Positions 15,753-24,518 of a stretch of DNA of 44,180 nt are shown piece after piece. Below the pieces are notes generated by a model. That model was not told where the DNA came from, did no database searches, and worked only from the letters and a program-made list of their open reading frames with translations. This DNA comes from Treponema sp. (GTDB lineage Bacteria > Spirochaetota > Spirochaetia > Treponematales > Breznakiellaceae): NCBI GenBank assembly GCA_009787775.1, contig WQSQ01000001.1:65924-110103 (forward strand), in the 5' to 3' direction. Made by a program: the position numbers and the translations under genes. Each line of letters opens with the position of its first letter. Position 1 is the stretch's first letter.

Positions 15753-17099
15753 TTAAATCCTCCAGTTCTCTTTATTAAGTATACTATAGCTTTGAAAAAA
15801 TGTCTTTAAAGTTTCTTTAAATTTTTGATTAATATATATTCTAGCAGTGTACAGGGTTTTTATAAATGCGTTTACAGTTTCAATCTTAAAAGCGCTTGAA
15901 CTTTCACTGAAATTACATTGCTCGTCTGTTACATAAAGACCGGTTTCAAACGATATGGGTTCTGGAATATCAATAATAATATCATCACCTCTTATTCCGG
16001 ATAAGCCGCTTTCACCTGTTTCCCGAAGCTCCTGGGCAAGATTTTCCTCGAATTGCGCCCTGTTCTTTACATTCCTGATGGCATCAATATCGATTTTTAA
16101 CGGATTAATATCTGTTTTTCCCGTTTTATTATTATTTTGCTCCCCGCAGGCAGTTTCACATACTGCAGATTCAACAGATATTTCCATCGCTGTCGTATAA
16201 ATTTGTCCTTTTTGTACGGATTCTACAAGAGATCCGCCGATTCTTTGTTCAAGAAGTGAAAAAAGACTATAATCATCAAGATTATACATATCTTCAATTG
16301 ATAATTTTCCCGATTCAAGACCATACATAAGAGCTTTTTTGACCATCGCGGTAACCGCGCGTACATTGCGGTGCCAATATACAGTACGGTACATTAGGTA
16401 TTTTGAGAAAAGAACAGATTCAACATTGGGAATCAGGCGTGAGTCAATGTCTGCACCTCTTTTTTTATCCGGATTTAATCTTGAGAATATGAAATCAACA
16501 TCCTGCGCGCCGTATGGAACTCCGCAGTACCGGGCATCGCGGTTCAGGTAATCCAGTTTATCAGGGTCAAGCGCGCCCGATAGTAGCTTACGGTAGAATA
16601 GAAGCTCCTCATCAAATGATGGTATTTCCTTGTCTACAATTGCGGCGGTTAAAGTTGGATCCGCTCCTGATGTGTTTACAAGACTTTTTATCGGTTCATT
16701 TAGAATAATAATACCAGAAAGCTTTTCATGCGAAGAAAGAGACAGTTCTTTAAGGGAGTGAGTATACGGAAAATGGCCTAAATCGTGTAATAGGCAAGCA
16801 GCGAGAAAGGATTTTACTCCTTCATGAGTAAGCCAGGAAGAAGCGCCCCGCTGTGCCAAATTTTGAAGAAGCCTTCTTCCAAGATGATAAACGCCGATAG
16901 AGTGGCTTGCTCTTGTATGGGTAGCGCCAGGATACACAAGATATACAGGGCCAAGCTGTAAAATTCGATTTAACCGCATAAAAGGAACTGACTCTGTCAG
17001 CATTGCCTGTTCTTCAGTCATATAGATATGCCCCCATAAAACATCTCTGACAGGATGAGTATAATCTTCGTTTAACGAGGCTTCTATTGTTTTTTTCAT
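15753..17099 (-). CDS. HD-superfamily phosphohydrolase (SAMHD1/dGTPase-like)
   Basis: 448 aa. The first part carries the metal-binding HD pattern: THTRASHSIGVYHLG (H66), CLLHDLGHFPYTHSLKEL (H105-D106) and a distal Asp in LDPDKLDYLNRDARYCG. The order and spacing fit the COG1078 family related to dGTPase and SAMHD1, which hydrolyse (d)NTPs or phosphomonoesters. Residues about 300-345 are a charged low-complexity linker with unclear function. It is the first gene of a two-gene transcript with the ComFB gene and diverges from the exported-protein gene at 17172. Substrate cannot be determined from sequence. Confidence 0.85.
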   Translation of the reverse strand: MKKTIEASLNEDYTHPVRDVLWGHIYMTEEQAMLTESVPFMRLNRILQLGPVYLVYPGATHTRASHSIGVYHLGRRLLQNLAQRGASSWLTHEGVKSFLAACLLHDLGHFPYTHSLKELSLSSHEKLSGIIILNEPIKSLVNTSGADPTLTAAIVDKEIPSFDEELLFYRKLLSGALDPDKLDYLNRDARYCGVPYGAQDVDFIFSRLNPDKKRGADIDSRLIPNVESVLFSKYLMYRTVYWHRNVRAVTAMVKKALMYGLESGKLSIEDMYNLDDYSLFSLLEQRIGGSLVESVQKGQIYTTAMEISVESAVCETACGEQNNNKTGKTDINPLKIDIDAIRNVKNRAQFEENLAQELRETGESGLSGIRGDDIIIDIPEPISFETGLYVTDEQCNFSESSSAFKIETVNAFIKTLYTARIYINQKFKETLKTFFQSYSILNKENWRI

Positions 17100-17171
17100 T
17101 TATACCTGCATTATAGATTAATTGATTTTTTTTTACTAGAATATATATATGTATGAATAATTCAGGAAAAT

Positions 17172-17744
17172 ATGTATAGATTATTAGTTAGTTGTATACT
17201 GATATTAATTCCGGTTTTATCCGTATCTCAGGAAAGACTGCCCAGAGGCTCTATTCCTGAAGAGCTGCTGCGTCCTGCGAGAGGAGAATCTCCGCGTTAT
17301 CCCGTTGATGTTGTTATAGGTGAAATTGGGCGCGGGAACGCAACAGCAGCAGCCTATTTTTTTGCCAACTCTGTGGGAACAGGACTTCTTTCAGGGCAAA
17401 TGGGGCACCCTGCGCTTTCTTCAGTTAATGCCGTTACGCGTGAAAGTTATTTGACTGCACTGCAGGCTGTAAGTCCCGTTAATTTCAGAATTGGAGGCGG
17501 AAGAGAAGAAGCAGACGGATCTGTATCATTTCTTGTAAGGTTTTTGGGCAGAGAGCTGGGAATAACCGGAGAGCTTTATATAAGGTATGTAACAAGACAA
17601 ATTGAGGGAGATGACGGGGAGATAAGGTCGGTCGGAAACTGGATTTTTGAGGAACTGCTCCTTGATGAACCTGGAGAGCGTTCAATTGAAATACAGGAGC
17701 CTAATTATCGAAATGATTTTAACCCGTATGAGAGGTTTTTTTAG
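17172..17744 (+). CDS. Exported protein of unknown function
   Basis: 190 aa with a signal peptide (MYRLLVSCILILIPVLSVSQ). The mature part contains PRYPVDVVIGEIGRGNATAA, FFANSVGTGLLSGQM, then mixed beta segments such as FRIGGGREEADGSVSFLVRF and GELYIRYVTRQIEGDDGEIR. I recognise no domain; it is probably periplasmic. SD AGGA sits 5 nt before the ATG. It is the first gene of an operon with the PilZ-like protein, 2 nt downstream, suggesting related roles. Confidence 0.7.
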   Translation: MYRLLVSCILILIPVLSVSQERLPRGSIPEELLRPARGESPRYPVDVVIGEIGRGNATAAAYFFANSVGTGLLSGQMGHPALSSVNAVTRESYLTALQAVSPVNFRIGGGREEADGSVSFLVRFLGRELGITGELYIRYVTRQIEGDDGEIRSVGNWIFEELLLDEPGERSIEIQEPNYRNDFNPYERFF

Positions 17745-17746
17745 AT

Positions 17747-18982
17747 ATGGCGACACCTGTAGGACGTATTGAAAAAGAATTCCTTTTTAAAGCCATATAC
17801 GATGAAAGGCTGCCTGTAATGTATATTAAAGACGGGAATGAATATGCTTTTACGCTTGAGTGTCCTGCAGGAGAAGAATTGATTTTTAATTCAGACAAAC
17901 CATTGGCAAAAATCAAGAATAATTCCAGACTGCCGCTATTGTTTAATTACCGCGGACAGGTGATTGATTTTACTATTGACATTTTAACAGTTAAGGATGA
18001 CTCAATTACATGCAAAATACCGGATATTTTATATAAAAATCTGGATAGAAATTTCCTGAGGGTTGGCGCTCCTTCGGATATGAAGATTCTTTTTACATTT
18101 TGCGGGGATCGCTATAATCTTGCGTTTCCCAGAGTTATGGAGTACGAGCAAATTACAAATGAAGACATGGCACGGAATATGGATCCTCATAATCTTTCCG
18201 GGTTAATGAAGCAGATAAAAAGCTTATTAAGCAAATTTGCAGACGGCTACAGGATTATAAATTTTAAAGATAAAAAACCGGAAACAACAGAAGAAAGAAT
18301 TGTATCTGAAACCGGCAAGGCTCTTTTTATTCCTTCGACCGCAGACTTTATCCCGAAAGTGGATCCTTATCCCAAAAAAAGGATTATTACAGAAGAGCTG
18401 TTTAAACGCTATCTTGAGTCTACAGGCATTGGTACTATTTATCTTGACGATAACTGCGCCCGTTTTCTAAAATACAAATTTGATAATGGTATTTACTCTG
18501 ACGCATGGGTGCCGATTCTGTTTCACGAATATGTTATTGGCTATATTCATATCTGGATAGACAAACAGGGCCGCCTTCCGTTTGATTTCAGCGTGCTTGA
18601 TCATGTGTATCAATATGCAAAAATACTGGCTTTTGCGCTTAAGGAAAACGGATATTTTGAACACGGTAAAGTTGAAAACGAACCTTTTGCGGGCAGGGTT
18701 CTTGACATCAGCGCATCAGGATTACTCTTTGCCTGCCCTCTTGGAACTGTACTTTTATCGACTATTTTAATTGACTCAGAATTGACCGTTATTATCGAAA
18801 CACCCAATCGCACAATAAATGTTATCGCGAAAATCGTACGCCGTTTTAAAGATAAATCCGCAGGTTACTTTGGCTGCCGTTTTATGAACATAGAACCTGA
18901 GGACACTCGTTTTTTATTTGAACACCTATACGGCAGGCAAATTGACGCGGCAGATACCGCTTTTTTGGCAGGACAGGTTTAA
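17747..18982 (+). CDS. PilZ-type c-di-GMP-binding protein with interrupted domain
   Basis: 411 aa, cytosolic. The two PilZ signatures are present but far apart: R101-x3-R105 in LDRNFLRVGAPSDMKILF, and D320-x-S322-x2-G325 in RVLDISASGLLF. In ordinary PilZ domains they lie about 30 residues apart; here about 210 residues (about 110-318) intervene, with IIRTEELFKRY-like helices and a GAF-like core (WVPILFHEYVIGYIHIWID). The C-terminus continues as a PilZ barrel (IVRRFKDKSAGYFGCRFMNI). It resembles spirochete PilZ-like proteins of the DUF1577 type. It probably reads c-di-GMP to control motility or envelope functions. It starts 2 nt after the preceding gene, with GAGG upstream. Confidence 0.75.
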   Translation: MATPVGRIEKEFLFKAIYDERLPVMYIKDGNEYAFTLECPAGEELIFNSDKPLAKIKNNSRLPLLFNYRGQVIDFTIDILTVKDDSITCKIPDILYKNLDRNFLRVGAPSDMKILFTFCGDRYNLAFPRVMEYEQITNEDMARNMDPHNLSGLMKQIKSLLSKFADGYRIINFKDKKPETTEERIVSETGKALFIPSTADFIPKVDPYPKKRIITEELFKRYLESTGIGTIYLDDNCARFLKYKFDNGIYSDAWVPILFHEYVIGYIHIWIDKQGRLPFDFSVLDHVYQYAKILAFALKENGYFEHGKVENEPFAGRVLDISASGLLFACPLGTVLLSTILIDSELTVIIETPNRTINVIAKIVRRFKDKSAGYFGCRFMNIEPEDTRFLFEHLYGRQIDAADTAFLAGQV

Positions 18983-19018
18983 TTATTTTTACATATGTAC
19001 AAGGAGGTAAGGATTAAT

Positions 19019-19588
19019 ATGAAGAAATGTTTATTTATGGCTTTAATTGTTGTTTGTTTTCTTTTGATTGCTGGATGCGCTACTCGTGCGCGTGAGCCTG
19101 CATCGGTTCCCGAGACTGTCCGAACTCCCACAGTAGAACCTGCTCCGGCTCCTGTGAGAGAACCTTCTCCAGTTACCACGCCTGCTGCAGCTCCCGCAAT
19201 AGAGCCTGTTCAGACAGTTGTGAGAGAACCCTCTCCAGTTACGCCTGCTCCAACTCCCGTTCCGGTGCGCCAGGAGATAGTTCTGACAGGAGCGTCATAC
19301 CACATGACAGTAAACGGAGATATGCTCCACCTTATCGCTGCAACAGCATACGGAGATGAAAACATGTATTACTTTCCCCTTATCAGGCTTGCCAATCCGG
19401 CCATTGTAAATCCCGATATTATTGAAATAGGGGTAAATTTAGTCATTCCAGATCTTCAGGCGAACCTTAACAATGAAGGAGCAAGAACCCTTTTAAAAGC
19501 GGATATGCTTTCAATCGCCACATATTATGAGGGATTAAACCGGCCAATTGCTGTAGCACGGTTAAGGGAACTCGCTAATCAACTTTAG
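19019..19588 (+). CDS. LysM-like lipoprotein with proline-rich linker
   Basis: 189 aa from ATG 19019, fixed by the AAGGAGG SD; an upstream in-frame ATG overlaps that SD and is rejected. Signal peptide II with lipobox LIAGC (Cys about residue 19). A Pro/Glu/Val-rich linker follows, containing a 66-bp DNA repeat (VREPSPVT twice, from 19154 and 19220). The C-terminal domain MTVNGDMLHLIAATAYGDEN, then PLIRLANPAIVNPDIIEIGV and NLVIPDL, is the order of a LysM module (D-x-L-x-x-IA...Y-G...NP-x-I-x-x-G-x-x-L-x-IP). Probably anchors in the outer membrane or periplasm and binds peptidoglycan. It lies 36 nt after the PilZ gene. Confidence 0.82.
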   Translation: MKKCLFMALIVVCFLLIAGCATRAREPASVPETVRTPTVEPAPAPVREPSPVTTPAAAPAIEPVQTVVREPSPVTPAPTPVPVRQEIVLTGASYHMTVNGDMLHLIAATAYGDENMYYFPLIRLANPAIVNPDIIEIGVNLVIPDLQANLNNEGARTLLKADMLSIATYYEGLNRPIAVARLRELANQL

Positions 19589-19606
19589 CGTTAGTTTCTT
19601 TTTATC
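19573..19606 (+). terminator. Probable rho-independent terminator of the exported/PilZ/LysM operon
   Basis: CGCTAA (19573-19578) and TTAGCG (19585-19590) form a 6-bp stem overlapping the stop codon of the lipoprotein gene, followed by TTAGTTTCTTTTT. The stem is short, so strength is uncertain. The facing ettA gene ends at 19602. Confidence 0.5.
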
Positions 19607-21299
19607 TCTCCAGCTTTCTGTAAACATACCTGTGTGGACTGTCGGCGGCATTACCCAGTTTTTCCCGTCTCCACTGGGCGTACTCTGACCAGTTGCCGTC
19701 GTACCAGATCACTTCGCCGTCTTCAAAGGCCAGAATATGCGTGACGATTCTGTCCAAAAACCAGCGATCATGGCTTATAATAAGGCTGACACCGGCGAAT
19801 GTGTCAAGCGCTTCTTCCAGTGCGCGTAACGTGTTTACGTCAAGGTCGTTTGTGGGTTCGTCAAGAAGAAGAACATTTGCTCCTTCCTTTAACATCATCG
19901 CGAGGTTCAGCCTGTTTCGCTCTCCGCCTGAAAGGACTCCTACCTTTTTTGACTGATCAGCACCTGAGAAATTATACCATGCACAGTAGGCGCGTGAGTT
20001 TACTTCCCTTGCTCCGGCACCTAAACCTATCTTAATCAAATCCTGTCCGTCTGAAAGCTGTTCCCAAACGCTTTTTTTATCGTCCAGGTTACCCCGCATT
20101 TGATCTGCGTAGCCAAGCTGAACGCTCTCGCCAAGCTTTAAAATGCCGCAGTCCGGCTTTTCGCTCCCGGTTATCAGTTTAAAAAGAGTAGTTTTTCCCG
20201 CACCGTTTGGGCCGATAATACCGACGCAGGCTCCAGGCGGAACGGTAAAGCTCATGTTGTCAAATAACAACCGCTCACCGAATGATTTACAGAGTCCTTG
20301 CGCTTCGATTACAAGTTTGCCAAGATGAGGGCCAGCGGGAATCGTAATTCTATTGTTTTGAGCTCCGCTTTTTGAGCGTTCTCTCTCATCATCCTGATAT
20401 AGTTTTTCATAGTTGGATATACGGGCCTTGCTCTTTGCGTGTCTCCCTTTCGGGCTCATGCGAATCCATTCAAGTTCGCGCTGCAGGGTTTTGCGGCGTT
20501 CGCTCTCTCCTTTTTCTTCCTGCGCCATGCGATTTTCTTTTTGCTCAAGCCATCCTGAATAATTACCCTTCCACGGAATACCTTCACCCCGATCAAGTTC
20601 CAGTATCCAGCCTGCGACATTATCCAGAAAGTAGCGGTCATGGGTAACCGCTATAACAGTTCCGGTGTATTCCTTAAGGTGGCGTTCAAGCCATGCTACA
20701 GTTTCCGCGTCAAGATGATTGGTCGGTTCGTCGAGTAACAGGATGTCAGGCTTTTGTAAAAGCAGCCGACATAAAGCTACGCGCCGCCTCTCTCCTCCTG
20801 AAAGATGGTCAACAACTTCCTCTCCTGAAGGACAGCGAAGCGCTTCCATCGCAAGCTCAAGACGGCTGTCGAGGTTCCAGCCGTCAGCAGCCTCGATCTT
20901 TTCTTGCAACTGCGCCTGCTTTGCGCCGAGCTTGTCATAATCCGCATCAGGTTCGCCGAACGCTTCGCTTACTTTATTAAATTCTTCAAGGAGCGATACA
21001 AGCTCAGCGGCTCCTTCTGACACAATTTCTTTCACGGTCTTTCCAGGCTGCAGGTACGGCTCCTGTTCAAGAAATCCAATAGAAAAACCGGGGCTGATTG
21101 AAGTTTCGCCTGCGAACTCCGTGTCAGCACCTGCGAGTATTTTTAAAAGACTTGACTTTCCTGATCCGTTAAGACCTATTACACCGATCTTCGCACCGTA
21201 AAAGTAGGATATACTGATGTCTTTTAAAACCTGCTTTGTTCCGTGCTTTTTGGAAACCTTATACATTGTATAAATAATTTTTTTTTCATCTGTAGACAT
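19602..21299 (-). CDS. ettA: Energy-dependent translational throttle protein EttA (ABC-F ATPase)
   Basis: 565 aa with two ABC domains in tandem and no membrane part. Walker A motifs are GLNGSGKSS (about residue 42) and GPNGAGKTT (about 360); signatures LSGGERRR and LSGGERNR; Walker B LLLDEPTNHLDA and LLLDEPTNDLDV. The linker between domains (NRMAQEEKGESERRKTLQRE, then WIRMSPKGRHAKSKARI) is the ABC-F P-site tRNA-interaction region typical of EttA. It binds the ribosomal E site and gates the first elongation step according to ATP/ADP. No SD: the ATG is 6 nt after a TAGAAT -10-like hexamer, so the transcript may be leaderless. Confidence 0.93.
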   Translation of the reverse strand: MSTDEKKIIYTMYKVSKKHGTKQVLKDISISYFYGAKIGVIGLNGSGKSSLLKILAGADTEFAGETSISPGFSIGFLEQEPYLQPGKTVKEIVSEGAAELVSLLEEFNKVSEAFGEPDADYDKLGAKQAQLQEKIEAADGWNLDSRLELAMEALRCPSGEEVVDHLSGGERRRVALCRLLLQKPDILLLDEPTNHLDAETVAWLERHLKEYTGTVIAVTHDRYFLDNVAGWILELDRGEGIPWKGNYSGWLEQKENRMAQEEKGESERRKTLQRELEWIRMSPKGRHAKSKARISNYEKLYQDDERERSKSGAQNNRITIPAGPHLGKLVIEAQGLCKSFGERLLFDNMSFTVPPGACVGIIGPNGAGKTTLFKLITGSEKPDCGILKLGESVQLGYADQMRGNLDDKKSVWEQLSDGQDLIKIGLGAGAREVNSRAYCAWYNFSGADQSKKVGVLSGGERNRLNLAMMLKEGANVLLLDEPTNDLDVNTLRALEEALDTFAGVSLIISHDRWFLDRIVTHILAFEDGEVIWYDGNWSEYAQWRREKLGNAADSPHRYVYRKLER

Positions 21300-21305
21300 A
21301 GGATT

Positions 21306-21311
21306 ATTCTA
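21306..21311 (-). promoter_or_regulatory. -10-like hexamer 6 nt before the ettA start codon
   Basis: TAGAAT, 6 nt, ATG (21297-21299). No SD lies between. No good -35 was found 16-18 nt upstream, so this relies on the -10 alone. Confidence 0.4.
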
Positions 21312-21484
21312 CCATAATTAAATAGAAATTAAAATATTGCCTCTGATATAGTGTTTTTTTTCCATAAAAAGCCGCAGTAACTGTTTGTTTTCATTAATAA
21401 CTAACAAAAATTGCAAATGTTTCCATATTTTTATAGCCGGTTTTAATTTATTTTTTTAATTTATAATATATGCGGAGGAGTATT

Positions 21485-21961
21485 ATGGTTAAAGAAAACA
21501 CAGAATTAATTACATGGAATAATAAACTCTCATGCGGGATAAAAATGATAGATGATCAGCATAAAAAACTTATTATTCTTGTAAATGAGATGTTTAAACA
21601 TGTTACTGGAAATGAAATACAGGAAAAAGACTATTTTAACAGGGTTATTCATGAAACAGTCAATTATATTAAAGTTCATTTTTCCGCGGAAGAGAAAATT
21701 ATGCTTATAACAAGATTTGAAGGTTTCGCTGAACACAAAAAAGAACATGAAAAGTTTATTATCTCCGTTATTGAAAATACCCGTGATTATGAAGCGGGAA
21801 AACGATATACCCTTTCATCTTTTACTAGATTCTTAAAAGACTGGATATTATCGCACATTGCGATGATGGATAAACAATACTTTGAGTATTTAAAAAGAAT
21901 AGCCTCCCTCAAAGAAGACGGCAAGATGTCCATTAGCATGAATGATATGCCCAACGTTTAA
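21485..21961 (+). CDS. Bacteriohemerythrin
   Basis: 158 aa from ATG 21485 (GGAGG SD; an upstream ATG at 21470 overlaps it). A single four-helix hemerythrin domain: WNNKLSCGIKMIDDQHKKLI (H26), HETVNYIKVHFSAEEKIM (H56, H65, E69), then FAEHKKEHEKF and WILSHIAMMDKQYFEYL giving the remaining His/Asp ligands of the diiron-oxo centre. Binds O2 (or NO) in the cytosol; in microaerophiles and anaerobes it is proposed to sense or buffer oxygen. A monocistronic gene between ettA and the NFACT gene. A TATAAT just upstream of the SD could be the -10. Confidence 0.9.
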   Translation: MVKENTELITWNNKLSCGIKMIDDQHKKLIILVNEMFKHVTGNEIQEKDYFNRVIHETVNYIKVHFSAEEKIMLITRFEGFAEHKKEHEKFIISVIENTRDYEAGKRYTLSSFTRFLKDWILSHIAMMDKQYFEYLKRIASLKEDGKMSISMNDMPNV

Positions 21962-21995
21962 GCTTTAATGCGTATTAAAAAGGAATTTTTTCCGC

Positions 21996-22001
21996 TATAC
22001 T
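21996..22001 (+). promoter_or_regulatory. -10-like hexamer 6 nt before the NFACT gene start
   Basis: TATACT, then GTCTTT, then ATG at 22008. An AAGGA lies more than 20 nt before the ATG, too far to act as SD. No convincing -35. Confidence 0.45.
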
Positions 22002-22007
22002 GTCTTT

Positions 22008-23462
22008 ATGTCTTTAAACTGGAAAGAAATCAACCTAATTCTTGAAGAACTCAATCTCCAGGGCGCGCAGATTCAATGCGCTATACAAAGCGCTTTTGAT
22101 GTAATTATGCTGCGTCTTCACAGGAAAGGCGAAACAAAGCAGATACTTGTAAGCTTGAGTCCCGGCGCGTGCCGGATTCATGAAACATTCCACGCGATTC
22201 CAAAGAGCGAGAAACCCCTGCGGTTTGCGCAATTTCTGTCTTCCAAAATAGTAAACGGCTGGATTACCGAAGCGGTTCAGCTTGGTGACAACCGCATTGT
22301 ACGCCTTACTGTTAAACGGCAGGACAGTGTTTATAAACTTTATATCCGACTCTGGTCAAACGCTGCGAATTTTATCGTAACAAACGAAGTCGGTCTTGTG
22401 CTGGACGCAATGCGCCGCCTGCCTAAACGCGGTGAGGTTACAGGCGGAAATTATTCCCCTGAAACTCCTGCGCATAAGCAAAACGAATTATTTGAGAGTC
22501 CGTTAAAAAAGATAGATAAACAAAAACGCGAATATGAAGTGCGTGATCTTCCCGGCGAAGGATCATTTAATAAAAGAACTGACGAGTTTTATGCCTCTCA
22601 GGGAGGGCCTCTTTCTCTTGAGGCGTTAAAGGAACAGGCAAGGCGTCAATACGAAGGCAATATGGGACGCATTAGCGCTGCTCTTGAAAGACTTAGGGAA
22701 AAGGAAGCTTCCTGCTCCGGCGCGGAGCGTTTTAAAAATTATGGCGATTTAATCCTGTCAAATTTCGCTTCCATAAACCCAAATGATAAATGGCTTGAAA
22801 TTGAAGATGGAAACGAAATTATACGAATTGAACTTGAAAGCCGCACCACCCCAGCGAGAATAGCGGAGAGATATTACGATCAATACAGGAAAGCCAAGAA
22901 CGGACTTTTTGAAATCCAGCGGGAAATCGCCGAAGGAGAGCGGGAGTTAAAGGAAGTATCCGAAAAACTGGAACGTCTGCTAAGTGAAACCAATCCATTA
23001 ATGCTGGCAAAGCTGCTGAAGTCTTTAAAACCAAACCAGTCAGGAAGTCGCGCAGGATTATCAAAAAAAGAAAAAGCACGTCCTGGGCTTTCGTTCAAAC
23101 GAGGCGACTGGCTTATCATCGTAGGCAGGGATGCTGCGGAAAACGACGAGCTCTTACGCCGTTATGTAAAAGGGAATGATATGTGGCTTCACGCCAGGGA
23201 TTACCGAGGCTCATATGTGTTTATCAGGCAGAGAGCAGGGAAGTCTGTCCCTCTCGATGTTCTTTTGGACGCGGGTAACCTCGCGGTGTTTTATTCTAAA
23301 GGAAGAAATAACGGCGAAGGTGATTTGTTTTACACGCTGGTAAAATACCTTCGCCGCGCAAAGAACGGCCCGAAAGGTCTTGTAATTCCCACACAGGAAA
23401 AAAATCTTCATGTTATAGTGGAAGACAAAAGGCTTCGCGCTCTTGAAAATTGCAAGGTTTGA
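22008..23462 (+). CDS. NFACT-family ribosome quality control-like protein (RqcH homologue, divergent)
   Basis: 484 aa versus about 560-570 for typical RqcH/FbpA proteins. An NFACT-N domain (LNWKEINLILEELNLQGAQI, then YIRLWSNAANFIVTNE) is followed by helical coiled-coil sequence (about 205-340) and an NFACT-R domain (WLIIVGRDAAENDELLRRYV, DMWLHARDYRGSYVFIRQ, AVFYSKGRNNGEGDLFYTLV). RqcH binds 60S/50S subunits carrying stalled peptidyl-tRNA and adds alanine tails. The DR dipeptide needed for tail synthesis appears as N95-R96 (QLGDNRIVRL), and MGRHSN is replaced by LWSNAAN, so tailing activity is doubtful. No SD; see the -10-like hexamer just upstream. Confidence 0.85.
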   Translation: MSLNWKEINLILEELNLQGAQIQCAIQSAFDVIMLRLHRKGETKQILVSLSPGACRIHETFHAIPKSEKPLRFAQFLSSKIVNGWITEAVQLGDNRIVRLTVKRQDSVYKLYIRLWSNAANFIVTNEVGLVLDAMRRLPKRGEVTGGNYSPETPAHKQNELFESPLKKIDKQKREYEVRDLPGEGSFNKRTDEFYASQGGPLSLEALKEQARRQYEGNMGRISAALERLREKEASCSGAERFKNYGDLILSNFASINPNDKWLEIEDGNEIIRIELESRTTPARIAERYYDQYRKAKNGLFEIQREIAEGERELKEVSEKLERLLSETNPLMLAKLLKSLKPNQSGSRAGLSKKEKARPGLSFKRGDWLIIVGRDAAENDELLRRYVKGNDMWLHARDYRGSYVFIRQRAGKSVPLDVLLDAGNLAVFYSKGRNNGEGDLFYTLVKYLRRAKNGPKGLVIPTQEKNLHVIVEDKRLRALENCKV

Positions 23463-23559
23463 TGTTTGCACTTTTCTGGCTGGAATCGCGGATATTGTAA
23501 TTATCTATGAAATAGTGTAAATAACAGATATTACAATTTAAAAATTATTCCGCATCCCG

Positions 23560-23588
23560 TTGATATTATTTCTGCTTGACGGTACTAT
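23560..23588 (+). promoter_or_regulatory. Sigma70-like promoter of tRNA-Pro
   Basis: TTGATA (23560-23565), 17-nt spacer, TACTAT (23583-23588); the mature tRNA begins 27 nt later. Confidence 0.65.
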
Positions 23589-23614
23589 GAAACAACTCAC
23601 TGATGGGAGTGTAG

Positions 23615-23687
23615 CGGGCATTAGCGCAGTTGGTAGCGCGCTTGGTTTGGGACCAAGATGTCGCCTGTTCAAGTCAGGCATGCCCGA
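23615..23687 (+). tRNA. tRNA-Pro (anticodon TGG)
   Basis: 73 nt, full cloverleaf: acceptor CGGGCAT/ATGCCCG, D stem GCGC/GCGC with loop AGTTGGTA, anticodon stem CTTGG/CCAAG with loop TTTGGGA (anticodon TGG), T stem GCCTG/CAGGC with loop TTCAAGT, and discriminator A. CCA is not encoded. It converges with the DNA-metabolism gene ending at 23698. Confidence 0.97.
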
Positions 23688-23697
23688 AAAACATGCA

Positions 23698-24483
23698 TCA
23701 TTTTTCAGGTAAATATTTCCAGTAACGTTGAGGCATTAACTGTCTTTGAAGGTCTGGATTGTTCCGGTCTTCATTATTTATAATATTGTGATAATGTTTC
23801 CACAGTTCTTCCCACTCATCATTGTTTGCGGCGCTTTCCATGACATCTTCACTATTTAATATAAAGATTTTTACCTTTTCCCTGTTGTGCCGGCGCAGGC
23901 ATAAACGTCTTTTTTCATCAATTACAGACCATGAGGTTTCGCCGAAACGTGATGTGAAATATTCACTCAATGCCGGGAGAACGAAATGATCAGGTTCGCA
24001 TCTTGCGATAAACTCTCCATTGTCATTCGGAGAAAAACGCAAAAGACCCATCATCCTGTCTGTTTCGCGGTATACTTTGGCCATGGTGTTAATCACCGCA
24101 AGCGTGTCAGAATCAAGCCGGTCAGAGACGGCTTTTTCCGCCGCGACACGTTTCTTCTCTGAACTGTCCGCGGTGATGGAAGCGGCAATAACTTTTTTGC
24201 CGAATGCGATTGTTTCCCTTTCTACAGGCAGTTCGCTTAACCACGCGTGCAAAATGTTGTCAAACGCGTTAAATGATAATTCAAAAAGATCACGCATGAT
24301 TCCGTTTAAAAGAGATACATTAAAGCCTCTTGAAAAATACGAAGTAACAAAATCCATATCCTCCCGTTTATATTTTCTTTTATAACATGCTTCATTGGTA
24401 TTGCCAAAAAGATCAACGCTCTCGCAGTTAATCTGTTTACTATTATTAATTATGGAAAATAGTTCGTATAAACCTAACAACAT
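23698..24483 (-). CDS. TIGR03915-type DNA-metabolism protein (uracil-glycosylase-like fold)
   Basis: 261 aa. The C-terminal RCEPDHFVLPALSEYFTSRF, then ETSWSVIDEKRRLCLRRHN and YHNIINNEDRNNPDLQRQLM-P-x-R-Y-W-x-x-LPE, match the conserved tail of the 'probable DNA metabolism protein' family that always pairs with a radical SAM protein. The middle (VINTMAKVYRETDRMMGLLR) fits a glycosylase-like helical core. AAGGA SD before ATG 24483. It lies 35 nt after the radical SAM gene on the same transcript. The biochemical reaction is not established; base modification or repair is inferred from the pair. Confidence 0.85.
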   Translation of the reverse strand: MLLGLYELFSIINNSKQINCESVDLFGNTNEACYKRKYKREDMDFVTSYFSRGFNVSLLNGIMRDLFELSFNAFDNILHAWLSELPVERETIAFGKKVIAASITADSSEKKRVAAEKAVSDRLDSDTLAVINTMAKVYRETDRMMGLLRFSPNDNGEFIARCEPDHFVLPALSEYFTSRFGETSWSVIDEKRRLCLRRHNREKVKIFILNSEDVMESAANNDEWEELWKHYHNIINNEDRNNPDLQRQLMPQRYWKYLPEK

Positions 24484-24518
24484 TGATTATTCCTTAAAAG
24501 ACATATTTAAATGCGTTA

